A DNA stretch of 5,461 nt from JBLHKE01 sp047619485 (GTDB lineage Bacteria; Verrucomicrobiota; Verrucomicrobiia; Verrucomicrobiales; DEV007): contig JBLHKE010000553.1 of NCBI GenBank assembly GCA_047619485.1, forward strand, positions 1 to 5,461, in the 5' to 3' direction. Numbering within the stretch: position 1 is the first letter of the stretch; every line of letters begins with the position of its first letter. A model generated the notes under the pieces. That model saw only the letters and a list, made by a program, of their open reading frames with translations, had not been told where the DNA came from and did not search any database. A program made the translations under genes and the position numbers. Below are positions 1 through 5,461 of the stretch, piece by piece.

Positions 1-788
1 TGTTGGCCTGGTGTGTGGGAATGGTGGTCGTGTTAGGATTTCTATATTTCCGCAGTGGCAAGCCGAACGATGCGGACGATGGCGTCGAGCTGAGCTTGCG
101 CGGCTGCCGGCTGCGTCCGGAGGCGGCCATGATGAAGCGTATCTTACGGGTCGGGTTTCCGCAGGGGCTCGAGATGTTAGGAATGTGGACGATCAATTCG
201 ATCTCCCTCGGTTTTGTCGCCGGGCTCGCGCAGAGGGGCGCGCTCGGTGCCCACTGGATCGCGATCCGGGTCGAGTCGATGAGTTTCCTTCCGGGGCTGG
301 CGATCGGTACTGCTGGAGCGGCGCTGACGGGTCAGTATCTAGGGGCAAAGAACCCGGAAATGGCGAAGAAAGCGGTGCGCATGTGCTGGCGCTACGCGGT
401 GGTGTTGATGTCGCTGATGGGCGTGCTGTTCTTGCTCATCCCGGGGATGCTGGTCGGCCTGATCGTGCCGGGTGACGGTGAGGATGCCAAGTTGTTGATC
501 GGGCTGGCGGCGCCGCTGGTGTTCTTGTGCGGCGTGTTCCAACCGATGCTGGCGACCTGCATGGTATTGAAACAATCGCTGCGGGGTGCGGGTGCGACAC
601 GCATGGTGATGATGTGGTCCTTCAGTTCGATGATCTTTTTTCGGGGAATCATGGTTCCGGTGGCCGTGACCTTCTTTGGTGCCGGGCTCTACGGTATCTG
701 GATAATCATGTTCGCCGACGTCGTGCTGCAGGCGCTTATCTTTGCGCGCTTGCACTTCAAGGGTGATTGGGTGAAGACCGAAGTCTAA
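1..788 (+). CDS. MATE family efflux transporter, C-terminal part (5' end outside window)
   Basis: This is the C-terminal half of a MATE (multidrug and toxic compound extrusion, NorM/DinF-type) inner-membrane antiporter, a family that exports cationic drugs or metabolites in exchange for Na+ or H+. The frame is open to the left edge, so the apparent TTG at 3 is not taken as the start. About 261 residues are present against roughly 450 in the family, so about 200 N-terminal residues (about six helices) are missing. Counting from base 3, a short polar loop (residues 19-45) follows the last helix of the first half. The second six-helix bundle then opens with RVGFPQGLEMLG (49-60). Typical MATE signatures are the small-residue helix ending in LTGQYLGAK (108-116) and the QSLRGAGATR loop (191-200). 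Helices fill about 60-77, 95-110, 130-155, 164-188, 203-225 and 228-250. It ends in TAA, directly abutting the stop of the convergent globin gene. The transported substrate cannot be read from the sequence. Confidence 0.93.
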   Translation, partial: LAWCVGMVVVLGFLYFRSGKPNDADDGVELSLRGCRLRPEAAMMKRILRVGFPQGLEMLGMWTINSISLGFVAGLAQRGALGAHWIAIRVESMSFLPGLAIGTAGAALTGQYLGAKNPEMAKKAVRMCWRYAVVLMSLMGVLFLLIPGMLVGLIVPGDGEDAKLLIGLAAPLVFLCGVFQPMLATCMVLKQSLRGAGATRMVMMWSFSSMIFFRGIMVPVAVTFFGAGLYGIWIIMFADVVLQALIFARLHFKGDWVKTEV

Positions 789-1160
789 CTACGACGGCTG
801 GTTCCGCATGAAATCCGCGACTTGAAAAAAGAACGCGTGGAGCTTTTCGCGGATGTCTGCGGGAATCTCGGTGTCCTCCATGGCGGCGTCCATCAGTCCT
901 ACCCATCGGTCGCGTTCGGGCTCGCCAATGGTGAAGCCGACGTGGCGCATGCGGAGCCTCGGATGGCCTCGTTCTTGGATGTAGGTGTCGGGGCCGCCGA
1001 AGCGGAAGATGAGAAAGTCGCGCAACCGTTTTTCTGAACCGGCGAGGTCTTCGGCGGGGTACATCGGACCGATAAGATCGTCACCCGGAATGCGTCGGTA
1101 GAAGGCGGCGACCATATTGGCAATCCCCTCATCACCGAGTTTTTGGTAGACCTCCTCCAC
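789..1160 (-). CDS. Group II truncated haemoglobin (trHbO-like)
   Basis: This is a small cytoplasmic haem protein of the 2-over-2 globin fold, group II. Relatives bind O2, NO and other ligands and are linked to redox or nitrosative-stress chemistry. At 123 residues it is normal length, and it reads like Mycobacterium tuberculosis trHbO throughout. Key positions by alignment to trHbO from memory are: Phe20-Tyr21 (B9-B10), Tyr34 at CD1 in MYP, Ser42 at E7, Leu46 at E11, the GGP turn (55-57), RGHPRLRMRH (64-73) with proximal haem ligand His73 (F8), and the group II/III Trp86 at G8 in RDRW. Tyr at CD1 points to the trHbO subtype; the E7 position is Ala in trHbO. The start is GTG, the only sensible start before the conserved LGD segment. 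It lies 2 bases after the TAG of the upstream membrane-protein gene and has no clear Shine-Dalgarno sequence, so coupled translation is likely. The stop abuts the MATE stop. The family is certain; the ligand and role are not known. Confidence 0.95.
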   Translation of the reverse strand: MEEVYQKLGDEGIANMVAAFYRRIPGDDLIGPMYPAEDLAGSEKRLRDFLIFRFGGPDTYIQERGHPRLRMRHVGFTIGEPERDRWVGLMDAAMEDTEIPADIREKLHAFFFQVADFMRNQPS

Positions 1161-1162
1161 GG

Positions 1163-1882
1163 CTATTGTTGTCCGGATTGGCCTGCGATCGGCCGCGATT
1201 GAATCGTGATGGAGCCGTCGTTCATCGATGCCGTCTGGATGGAGTCGTAGAGATCCTTGTTCTCGTCGGTCTTGTATGGGTCGAGTAGATCATCTTGTGC
1301 GATCCGTTCGACGAAGCCGGGCTCGACCTCTTTTCCGGCGGCCTTGATATCGATGAGTCGTAGGAAGAGGCGACCAGGACTCACCTCGAGTTTCATGGTG
1401 ATGGTACCGTTGAGGTAGCGGCGTGGTTTCCAAGGCGGGAAACGGTTGAGCGGCATGGACGTTCGCCCGGTGATGAATTCCGGGGAGATCTCGTCAAAGT
1501 AGATCATGTCGCGGATCTCGATGAGCGAGGTCTCGTTGTGCACCAGGAGGTTGAGGTCGCGGGTGCTGAGTTCGAGGGTGGCGGGTTGCTTGGCGCGGAT
1601 GGTTTCCTTGAAGGTGTCCAATTTTTTGCGGAGGGCGGTCACCTCGTCGGCGGTGCCGGAATCGTCGGGCAGTTTGACGGCCTCCTCGTCAGTGAATTTG
1701 ACGATGTCTTTGTCCTGCAAGGAGCCGACGTAGAGGAACGCGGTGATGATCCCGACGAAGAAGACTATCATGAAGATGAAAATGATGCAGCCAGCGCCTG
1801 GCGAATAGCGCGGATCGTCCCGCTGCTGGTGCTTGGGGTCGTTCTCGGTGGCTGAGTCGGGTGTTGTGGTCTCCTCGGACAT
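1163..1882 (-). CDS. Hypothetical single-pass membrane protein
   Basis: I do not recognise this 239-residue protein. It has a polar N-terminus (1-28) with basic residues near Lys17, Arg21 and Arg25, then one strong hydrophobic helix (about 31-53, starting CIIFIFMIVFF). A hydrophilic C-terminal domain follows. The charge pattern suggests a cytoplasmic N-terminus with residues after about 54 outside the membrane. There is no signal-peptidase site that would clearly release it. Residues 78-97 (DEVTALRKKLDTFKETIRAK) look like a short helix or coiled coil. Beyond that is a beta-rich domain with an ELSTRDLNLLV segment (104-114) and RRYLNGTITMKLEV (154-167), the pattern of lipid- or ligand-binding beta sheets in envelope proteins; this is only an impression. 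It starts at ATG 1880-1882 with no obvious Shine-Dalgarno sequence and ends in TAG. The truncated haemoglobin gene follows after 2 bases, so the two are probably one operon. The gene is surely real; its function is open. Confidence 0.85.
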   Translation of the reverse strand: MSEETTTPDSATENDPKHQQRDDPRYSPGAGCIIFIFMIVFFVGIITAFLYVGSLQDKDIVKFTDEEAVKLPDDSGTADEVTALRKKLDTFKETIRAKQPATLELSTRDLNLLVHNETSLIEIRDMIYFDEISPEFITGRTSMPLNRFPPWKPRRYLNGTITMKLEVSPGRLFLRLIDIKAAGKEVEPGFVERIAQDDLLDPYKTDENKDLYDSIQTASMNDGSITIQSRPIAGQSGQQ

Positions 1883-1895
1883 TGTTTCGGGCTGG

Positions 1896-1901
1896 AGTAT
1901 A
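1896..1901 (-). promoter_or_regulatory. Candidate -10 element for the membrane protein-globin operon
   Basis: Read on the minus strand this is TATACT, five of six matches to the sigma-70 -10 consensus TATAAT. It would start transcription only about 7 bases before the ATG at 1882, giving a very short or nearly leaderless message. That agrees with the lack of a Shine-Dalgarno sequence there. No good -35 hexamer is present at 16-18 bases, so the call is weak. Confidence 0.3.
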
Positions 1902-1920
1902 GGGTGGAGTTGGGGATTGG

Positions 1921-1932
1921 AAATTCGAATTT
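1921..1932. repeat. 12-bp perfect palindrome in the divergent intergenic region
   Basis: AAATTCGAATTT reads the same on both strands and lies 39 bases before the minus-strand start codon, in AT-rich sequence unlike its surroundings. Its position, upstream of the candidate -10 for the minus-strand operon, would suit a dimeric regulator site. It has no GC stem for a terminator. A chance origin is quite possible. Confidence 0.25.
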
Positions 1933-1952
1933 TTCGGCTTGGCGACTGATCT

Positions 1953-2125
1953 GGTAGGCGGTCGAATTAGGGACTGGTGATGGACCCCGGTGGTTACCGC
2001 TTTGTCGACTACATGAAGGTGGGGGTGCTGTTGCGATCGTGATTATGTTGAGGGTGTTGCCCGCGCTGGCTCGGCACTTCCGGGCGGGTCAGGGCTCGGA
2101 AATAGTGGGATTCTTTGGGGGCTGA
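1953..2125 (+). pseudogene. Degraded C-terminal end of a DASS/SLC13 sodium:anion symporter
   Basis: Bases 1974-2027 translate as LVMDPGGYRFVDYMKVGV. This matches the conserved end of SLC13/DASS symporters, where a TNT-L-V motif is followed by a GPGGYRF-DY-KVG-PL segment and a last hydrophobic helix. That frame stops at TGA 2040-2042. The expected last helix appears in the frame one base back: bases 2027-2068 give AVAIVIMLRVLPAL, open until TGA 2123-2125. A frameshift with loss of a few codons (where PLTL would be) explains both halves. Just upstream an in-frame TAG (1968-1970) follows a Ser-Asn where the family has Thr-Asn-Thr. The other 400 or more residues of a transporter are absent, because the divergent gene begins at 1882. 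It is therefore a relic left by a deletion, not a working gene. The family match is from memory of the consensus. Confidence 0.6.
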
Positions 2126-2137
2126 GGCAGATCGGAT

Positions 2138-2165
2138 TTGCGGTGCTGGTGGGGGCGGGTAGAAT
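2138..2165 (+). promoter_or_regulatory. Candidate promoter of mnmA
   Basis: TTGCGG (2138-2143) and TAGAAT (2160-2165) are separated by 16 bases and resemble sigma-70 -35 and -10 boxes; the second matches TATAAT at five of six positions. Transcription would begin about base 2171-2172, at the start codon itself, giving a leaderless message. The G-rich run at 2150-2158 is too far from the ATG to be a good ribosome binding site. This is prediction by eye only. Confidence 0.3.
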
Positions 2166-2170
2166 CCGCG

Positions 2171-3256
2171 ATGGCTCGGATTCTTGCAGCCCTCTCTGGA
2201 GGGGTCGACAGTGCCGTGGCTGCTGCGCTTCTCGTGCGTGACGGCCACGAGGTGGTAGGCGCGTACATGAAGAACTGGATCAACGAGGAGAACATCATCG
2301 GGGATTGTCCGTGGGAGCAGGATATTGTGGATGCGCGGGCGGTGGCAGAGTCGCTGGGGATCGAGTTCCGGGTTGTGAATCTGATGAAGGAATACCGCGA
2401 GCGGGTCGTTTCCTACCTGCTGGACGGCTACCGCGCCGGCGTGACGCCGAACCCGGATGTGATGTGCAATCGCGAGATGAAGTTTGGTGTGTTTCTCGAC
2501 TACGCATTGGAGGAGGGGTTCGAGTCGGTGGCGACCGGTCACTATGCGCGCACGAAGGTGCGGGAAGATGGTTCGGTCGATCTGTTGCGGGGGGCGGATC
2601 CGAACAAAGACCAGTCGTATTTTCTAGCGCTGATGGATCAGCGGCAGGTGTCGCGGGCGCTGTTTCCGATCGGCGAGATTCTGAAACCACAGGTGCGCGA
2701 ACTGGCGCGGGAGTTCGGATTGCCAAATGCGGAGAAGAAGGATTCGCAGGGGATCTGTTTTATCGGCGAGGTGAAAATGTCTGATTTCCTGCGCACCTTT
2801 GTCGATGATCGGCCGGGTGATATCGTCGGCCTAGACGGGAAGAAGCTGGGCGAGCACCGCGGGCTGCATCTCTACACGCTCGGGCAGCGCCGAGGCGTCG
2901 GGGTGCCGTCGAATACCTTCGGCGAGGCCTATGTTGTGGTGGCGAAGCGTGGTGAGACCAACGAGTTGGTGGTGGCCTTCGACAAGCCGGAGACACCGAT
3001 GCTGTATGCGACTCGCTGCCACGTCGGCACGATCTCCTACGCGAATGACATCCCGGATGGGAATGCCGCGTGGCGTGCCCAGCCGCGCTACCGCTCAGAA
3101 GCTTCGTTGATCACGTTCGCGCCGGATGACGAGGATGGAGCTGAGATCGTTTTCGAGCGCCCGCGGCGCGCGCTCACCCCTGGGCAAATCTGCGCGTTCT
3201 ATGAGGGCGATCGTTTGATCGGAGGAGGGTTTTTCACTGAGATCTACCACGACTAG
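2171..3256 (+). CDS. mnmA: tRNA-specific 2-thiouridylase MnmA
   Basis: MnmA activates C2 of the wobble uridine (U34) in tRNA-Lys, -Glu and -Gln by adenylation and inserts sulfur delivered by a persulfide relay, giving s2U34. This cytoplasmic modification is needed for accurate decoding. The 361-residue length is normal. The order is an N-terminal PP-loop ATPase with SGGVDS (9-14), then NPDVMCN (94-100) with catalytic Asp96 and Cys99. The tRNA/ATP-binding stretches GHYAR (123-127) and NKDQSYFL (145-152) follow. DSQGICFIGE (191-200) carries the second catalytic Cys196, and a C-terminal beta-barrel ends in ALTPGQICAFYEGDRLIGGG (334-353). Asp96, Cys99 and Cys196 match E. coli Asp99, Cys102 and Cys199. 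I chose ATG 2171 because the family begins just before the PP-loop strand. The frame is open further upstream to a TTG at 2138, but the 11 added residues are unlike MnmA. It is separate from its neighbours and probably has its own promoter. Confidence 0.97.
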   Translation: MARILAALSGGVDSAVAAALLVRDGHEVVGAYMKNWINEENIIGDCPWEQDIVDARAVAESLGIEFRVVNLMKEYRERVVSYLLDGYRAGVTPNPDVMCNREMKFGVFLDYALEEGFESVATGHYARTKVREDGSVDLLRGADPNKDQSYFLALMDQRQVSRALFPIGEILKPQVRELAREFGLPNAEKKDSQGICFIGEVKMSDFLRTFVDDRPGDIVGLDGKKLGEHRGLHLYTLGQRRGVGVPSNTFGEAYVVVAKRGETNELVVAFDKPETPMLYATRCHVGTISYANDIPDGNAAWRAQPRYRSEASLITFAPDDEDGAEIVFERPRRALTPGQICAFYEGDRLIGGGFFTEIYHD

Positions 3257-3264
3257 AGGCCTTG

Positions 3265-3299
3265 AGGGTAGCGCTACGGCGCTTCGCGTTGCTTTCCCT
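3265..3299. terminator. Hairpin between convergent mnmA and 5-oxoprolinase genes
   Basis: The 52-base gap between the two convergent stops contains AGCGC-TACG-GCGCT (3270-3283). This is a perfect 5-bp stem closed by C-G around a UACG loop, one of the very stable UNCG tetraloops. Outer bases AGGG (3265-3268) and CCCT (3296-3299) can pair across a bulge. No T-run follows on either strand, so it is not a classic intrinsic terminator. It may stop transcription weakly, protect 3' ends, or belong to a dispersed palindromic repeat. Confidence 0.4.
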
Positions 3300-3308
3300 A
3301 AATGCGCG

Positions 3309-5461
3309 CTAGGAATTCGCTCCGCCGCCGCCGGGTGTCTCGATTCTCAGGCGGTCTCCGGCTTGAACTTCTATTTTGGTGCTCGGCGGGAGCTCGCATT
3401 CCTCTCCATTTCTCCGCGTTAGAATCTGTCGGCCGGGTTTTCCGGGGGACGCCCCGTTCAAGCCAAAGGGGGCGAGTTTCCGGTGTTGGGTGAGGAGTGA
3501 CACGGTGAGCGCTCTTAGGAATTCGAATTCCCGCACGACGCCGTTGCCACCGTTGTGGATCCCCGCGCCACCACTGTTCTCCCGGATGCTGAATTGCACG
3601 AGCTTGACTGGGTAGCGGGATTCTAGGATCTCGGGATCGGTGATCGCCGTGTTGGTCATGTGGGTGTGGATCGCGTCGGTGCCGTGGTGGTCGACGCCTG
3701 CGCCACTGCCGCCTGCAATCGTTTCGTAGTAACCGAAAGTCTCGTCACCGAAGATGAAATTATTCATCGTCCCCTGGCTGCATGCTTGGATACCAAGCGC
3801 CTTGATCAGGGTGTCGACGAGGCGTTGGCTGGTCTCAACATTGCCGCCGACCACCGCGGGGCATCGTTCTGGGATTTGCGAGAATTTCGGGTTGAGGAAG
3901 CATTCGGGAAGGGTGATTTTTATGTCTGTTAGTATTCCCTCATTGAGCGGGAGGTCGATCTGGAGGTAGAGTCGCAAGACGTAGAGGACTGCGGAGCGGA
4001 CGATTGCCGGGGTCGCGTTAAGGTTGCCCGGGTGGATGCGGGGAGAGGTGCCGGTGAAGTCGATCTCGCCGGGACGGATTGCGACGCGGATGATGGAGCC
4101 GTCGTCGAGTGATTCTTCAGCGGTGGCTGTTGGGAGTTGTTGTAGCTTCGGGACGTTGGAGTGTCGGAGGATTTCTGCCATGTGGGCGGTCACCTTCTCA
4201 GCGGGGAGAGATTCGAGGGCTGCCACGGCGCGGAGGTTGGCCGCAGCTTGGGCGCGCAGGTCGGCTAGGTTGTCGCTGAGGTTTCGGGTGGGGTAGTTGG
4301 CTGCAGTGAAAATTTGAGCGATGCTATCGAAATCGGCCGAACCTGATCTGAACAGGTAGGTCGGAGGGATGACGGTGCCTTCTTCAGCCAAATTCGCTGC
4401 GTCAGCGGGCATCGAGCCCGGAGAGATGCCGCCGATTTCGGCATGGTGTGCCCGGTTCGCTACGTAGCCGATGAGAGTCTCTCCCATGTAGATCGGGCTG
4501 ATGAGGGTGATGTCCGGGAGGTGGGAGCCACCGAAGGCAGGATGGTTGGTAACCAGCATGTCTCCTGGCAAGAGCGGGTGCGCTGCTGTCGCCATTCTGA
4601 CGCAGACACCAAGGGCACCGAGGTGCACCGGAATGTGCGGCGCACTCATGACGAGCTTGCCTTCGGCGTCGAGCAGGGCGCAGGAAAAATCTGCACGTTC
4701 TTTGATGTTGGTCGAAACAGCGGTGCGCTGGAGCAGGGTTCCCATCTCCTCGACGATCGAGTGGAATCGGTGACGGTAGAGTTCGGCCTGGATGGCGGTT
4801 GCGCCGGACAGCTCGGTCGCTGCCGCGGCCTCGCGGGTGAGGAGTTGGCTGCCCCTGGTCCCAGTGGCGCTCGTCCAGCCATCGGAAATGACGAGGGTGC
4901 TGTAGGGATCCGCCACGGCCGTTGCTGTGGAGAAGCTCTCGGTTTCGATCGGGGGGGCTGGGGTGCTGGCGATCACCCGCAGGCTGACGAGTTCGAGTTG
5001 CTTATCAACTGGGGGAGGGTAGCCAAACAGCGTTTCAAACTGATCGGCGAAGGCGGACGCGGGGTCGCCGGCGATGTCAATCTGCAGCGGCGTGTCTTGG
5101 CCGGTGAGACGGATTTCGGCGATTTGGCGTTTCACCACGAGTTCGGGGCTGCCAGTGGTCGCCTCGGTGATGAGTTCGTTGAGGATGGGCTGGAACTCAC
5201 CTAGTGGTTGGAGGACTTGCCGCTGGGCGATGTGCTCGGCTTCCGAATGGTGGATGCCGAGGGCGCTGAGGAGGCCTGCATCGGCTGGGATCAGAATGTC
5301 GGTGATGCCAAGTTTTTCTGCAACGGCGCAAGCATGCTGGGGGCCAGCTCCGCCAAAGGCGACGAGCGTGTGTTCGGCCGGGTCGTAGCCTTCCCTGAGT
5401 GAAATTTTGCGGATCGCGTCGGCCATGCGTTCGTTTGCGATTTCGCGCAGCCCTTCCAGTA
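3309..5461 (-). CDS. 5-oxoprolinase / hydantoinase family HyuA-HyuB fusion (N-terminal part outside window)
   Basis: This belongs to the fused ATP-dependent 5-oxoprolinase family, which opens 5-oxo-L-proline (pyroglutamate) to L-glutamate. Related hydantoinases act on other cyclic amides, so the substrate is inferred. The frame runs off the right edge with coding-like residues (LREIANER) before Met 5424-5426, so that Met is internal. Family members have about 1,200-1,290 residues; about 716 are visible, so roughly 480 are missing. Counting from that Met, the end of HyuA holds MADAIRKISL (1-10) and AFGGAGPQHA (23-32). HyuB starts near 215 and carries KERADFSCALLDAEGKLV (242-259), APHIPVHLGALG (262-273), GGSHLPDITLISP (299-311) and RAHHAEIGGISPGSMP (325-340). 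The most typical parts are CPAVVGGNVETSQR (522-535), QGTMNNFIFG (551-560), THMTNTAITDPEILESRYPV (588-607) and the terminal TPGGGG (697-702). The linker between halves looks short. It ends in TAG, convergent with mnmA. Confidence 0.93.
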   Translation of the reverse strand, partial: LEGLREIANERMADAIRKISLREGYDPAEHTLVAFGGAGPQHACAVAEKLGITDILIPADAGLLSALGIHHSEAEHIAQRQVLQPLGEFQPILNELITEATTGSPELVVKRQIAEIRLTGQDTPLQIDIAGDPASAFADQFETLFGYPPPVDKQLELVSLRVIASTPAPPIETESFSTATAVADPYSTLVISDGWTSATGTRGSQLLTREAAAATELSGATAIQAELYRHRFHSIVEEMGTLLQRTAVSTNIKERADFSCALLDAEGKLVMSAPHIPVHLGALGVCVRMATAAHPLLPGDMLVTNHPAFGGSHLPDITLISPIYMGETLIGYVANRAHHAEIGGISPGSMPADAANLAEEGTVIPPTYLFRSGSADFDSIAQIFTAANYPTRNLSDNLADLRAQAAANLRAVAALESLPAEKVTAHMAEILRHSNVPKLQQLPTATAEESLDDGSIIRVAIRPGEIDFTGTSPRIHPGNLNATPAIVRSAVLYVLRLYLQIDLPLNEGILTDIKITLPECFLNPKFSQIPERCPAVVGGNVETSQRLVDTLIKALGIQACSQGTMNNFIFGDETFGYYETIAGGSGAGVDHHGTDAIHTHMTNTAITDPEILESRYPVKLVQFSIRENSGGAGIHNGGNGVVREFEFLRALTVSLLTQHRKLAPFGLNGASPGKPGRQILTRRNGEECELPPSTKIEVQAGDRLRIETPGGGGANS

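Noticed and set aside
1538..1855. Plus-strand open frame of 105 codons opposite the membrane protein gene
   Set aside because: The minus-strand frame has a coherent membrane helix and domain layout and forms an operon with the globin. The plus frame has no such features.
1980..2042. A 20-codon small ORF (ATG to TGA) encoding a functional peptide
   Set aside because: Its sequence matches the internal C-terminal motif of SLC13 transporters, and the similarity continues upstream of the ATG and in a shifted frame downstream. A gene relic explains it better than a small protein.
2138..2170. TTG at 2138 as an upstream start of mnmA
   Set aside because: The added 11 residues do not resemble MnmA N-termini. 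ATG 2171 gives the usual beginning just before the SGGVDS strand.
2009..2542. Minus-strand open frame of 177 codons over the mnmA start
   Set aside because: It overlaps the conserved PP-loop coding region of mnmA on the opposite strand, and its translation is low-complexity His/Pro/Arg-rich, typical of an antisense shadow.
3518..3531. 14-bp palindrome GGAATTCGAATTCC sharing its core with the intergenic palindrome at 1921-1932
   Set aside because: It lies inside the 5-oxoprolinase coding sequence and is explained by a Glu-Phe-Glu-Phe codon run, so the shared core is probably chance.
4443..5204. Long plus-strand open frame of 253 codons opposite the 5-oxoprolinase gene
   Set aside because: It lies wholly antisense to a protein with clear family motifs along its full length, and its translation shows no recognisable domain. 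It is an artefact of GC-rich codon usage.
5424..5426. Met at 5424-5426 as the true start of a separate 705-residue gene
   Set aside because: The frame stays open to the window edge, and the Met is part of a conserved internal HyuA motif (MADAIRKIS). The gene simply begins beyond the window.

Overview
The window is about 5.5 kb of GC-rich chromosomal DNA with five protein-coding genes, two of them cut by the window edges, and one short stretch that looks like the remains of a sixth. No rRNA, tRNA, CRISPR array, insertion sequence or phage gene was seen. From family resemblance alone (the MnmA sequence, the fused hydantoinase-type 5-oxoprolinase, the group II truncated haemoglobin and an unnamed single-span membrane protein) I suspect Verrucomicrobiota or a neighbouring PVC lineage. 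This is an inference from memory with moderate to low confidence; the window holds no phylogenetic marker that settles it.

Layout. Bases 1-788 (+) are the C-terminal half of a MATE-family multidrug/cation antiporter. It meets, with no base between the stop codons, a two-gene minus-strand unit read from 1882 down to 789. This unit is a 239-residue single-pass membrane protein of unknown function followed, 2 bases later, by a 123-residue group II (trHbO-type) truncated haemoglobin. Bases 1883-2170 lie between divergent genes. They hold candidate promoters for both directions, a 12-bp palindrome, and a degraded plus-strand stretch matching the extreme C-terminus of DASS/SLC13 sodium:anion symporters. 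mnmA (tRNA 2-thiouridylase) follows at 2171-3256 (+). After a 52-base convergent gap with a UACG-loop hairpin comes a large minus-strand gene, 3309 to the right edge. It is a HyuA-HyuB fused protein of the ATP-dependent 5-oxoprolinase family and lacks its N-terminal part because the window ends.

How the genes fit together. The only likely functional unit is the membrane protein plus truncated haemoglobin pair, whose tight spacing suggests co-transcription and perhaps translational coupling. MnmA (tRNA wobble-uridine thiolation), the 5-oxoprolinase-like enzyme (glutathione/pyroglutamate salvage) and the MATE pump look like independent genes. The most interesting signal is the SLC13 transporter relic upstream of mnmA, which implies a past deletion at this locus. 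The haemoglobin/membrane-protein pair is second.
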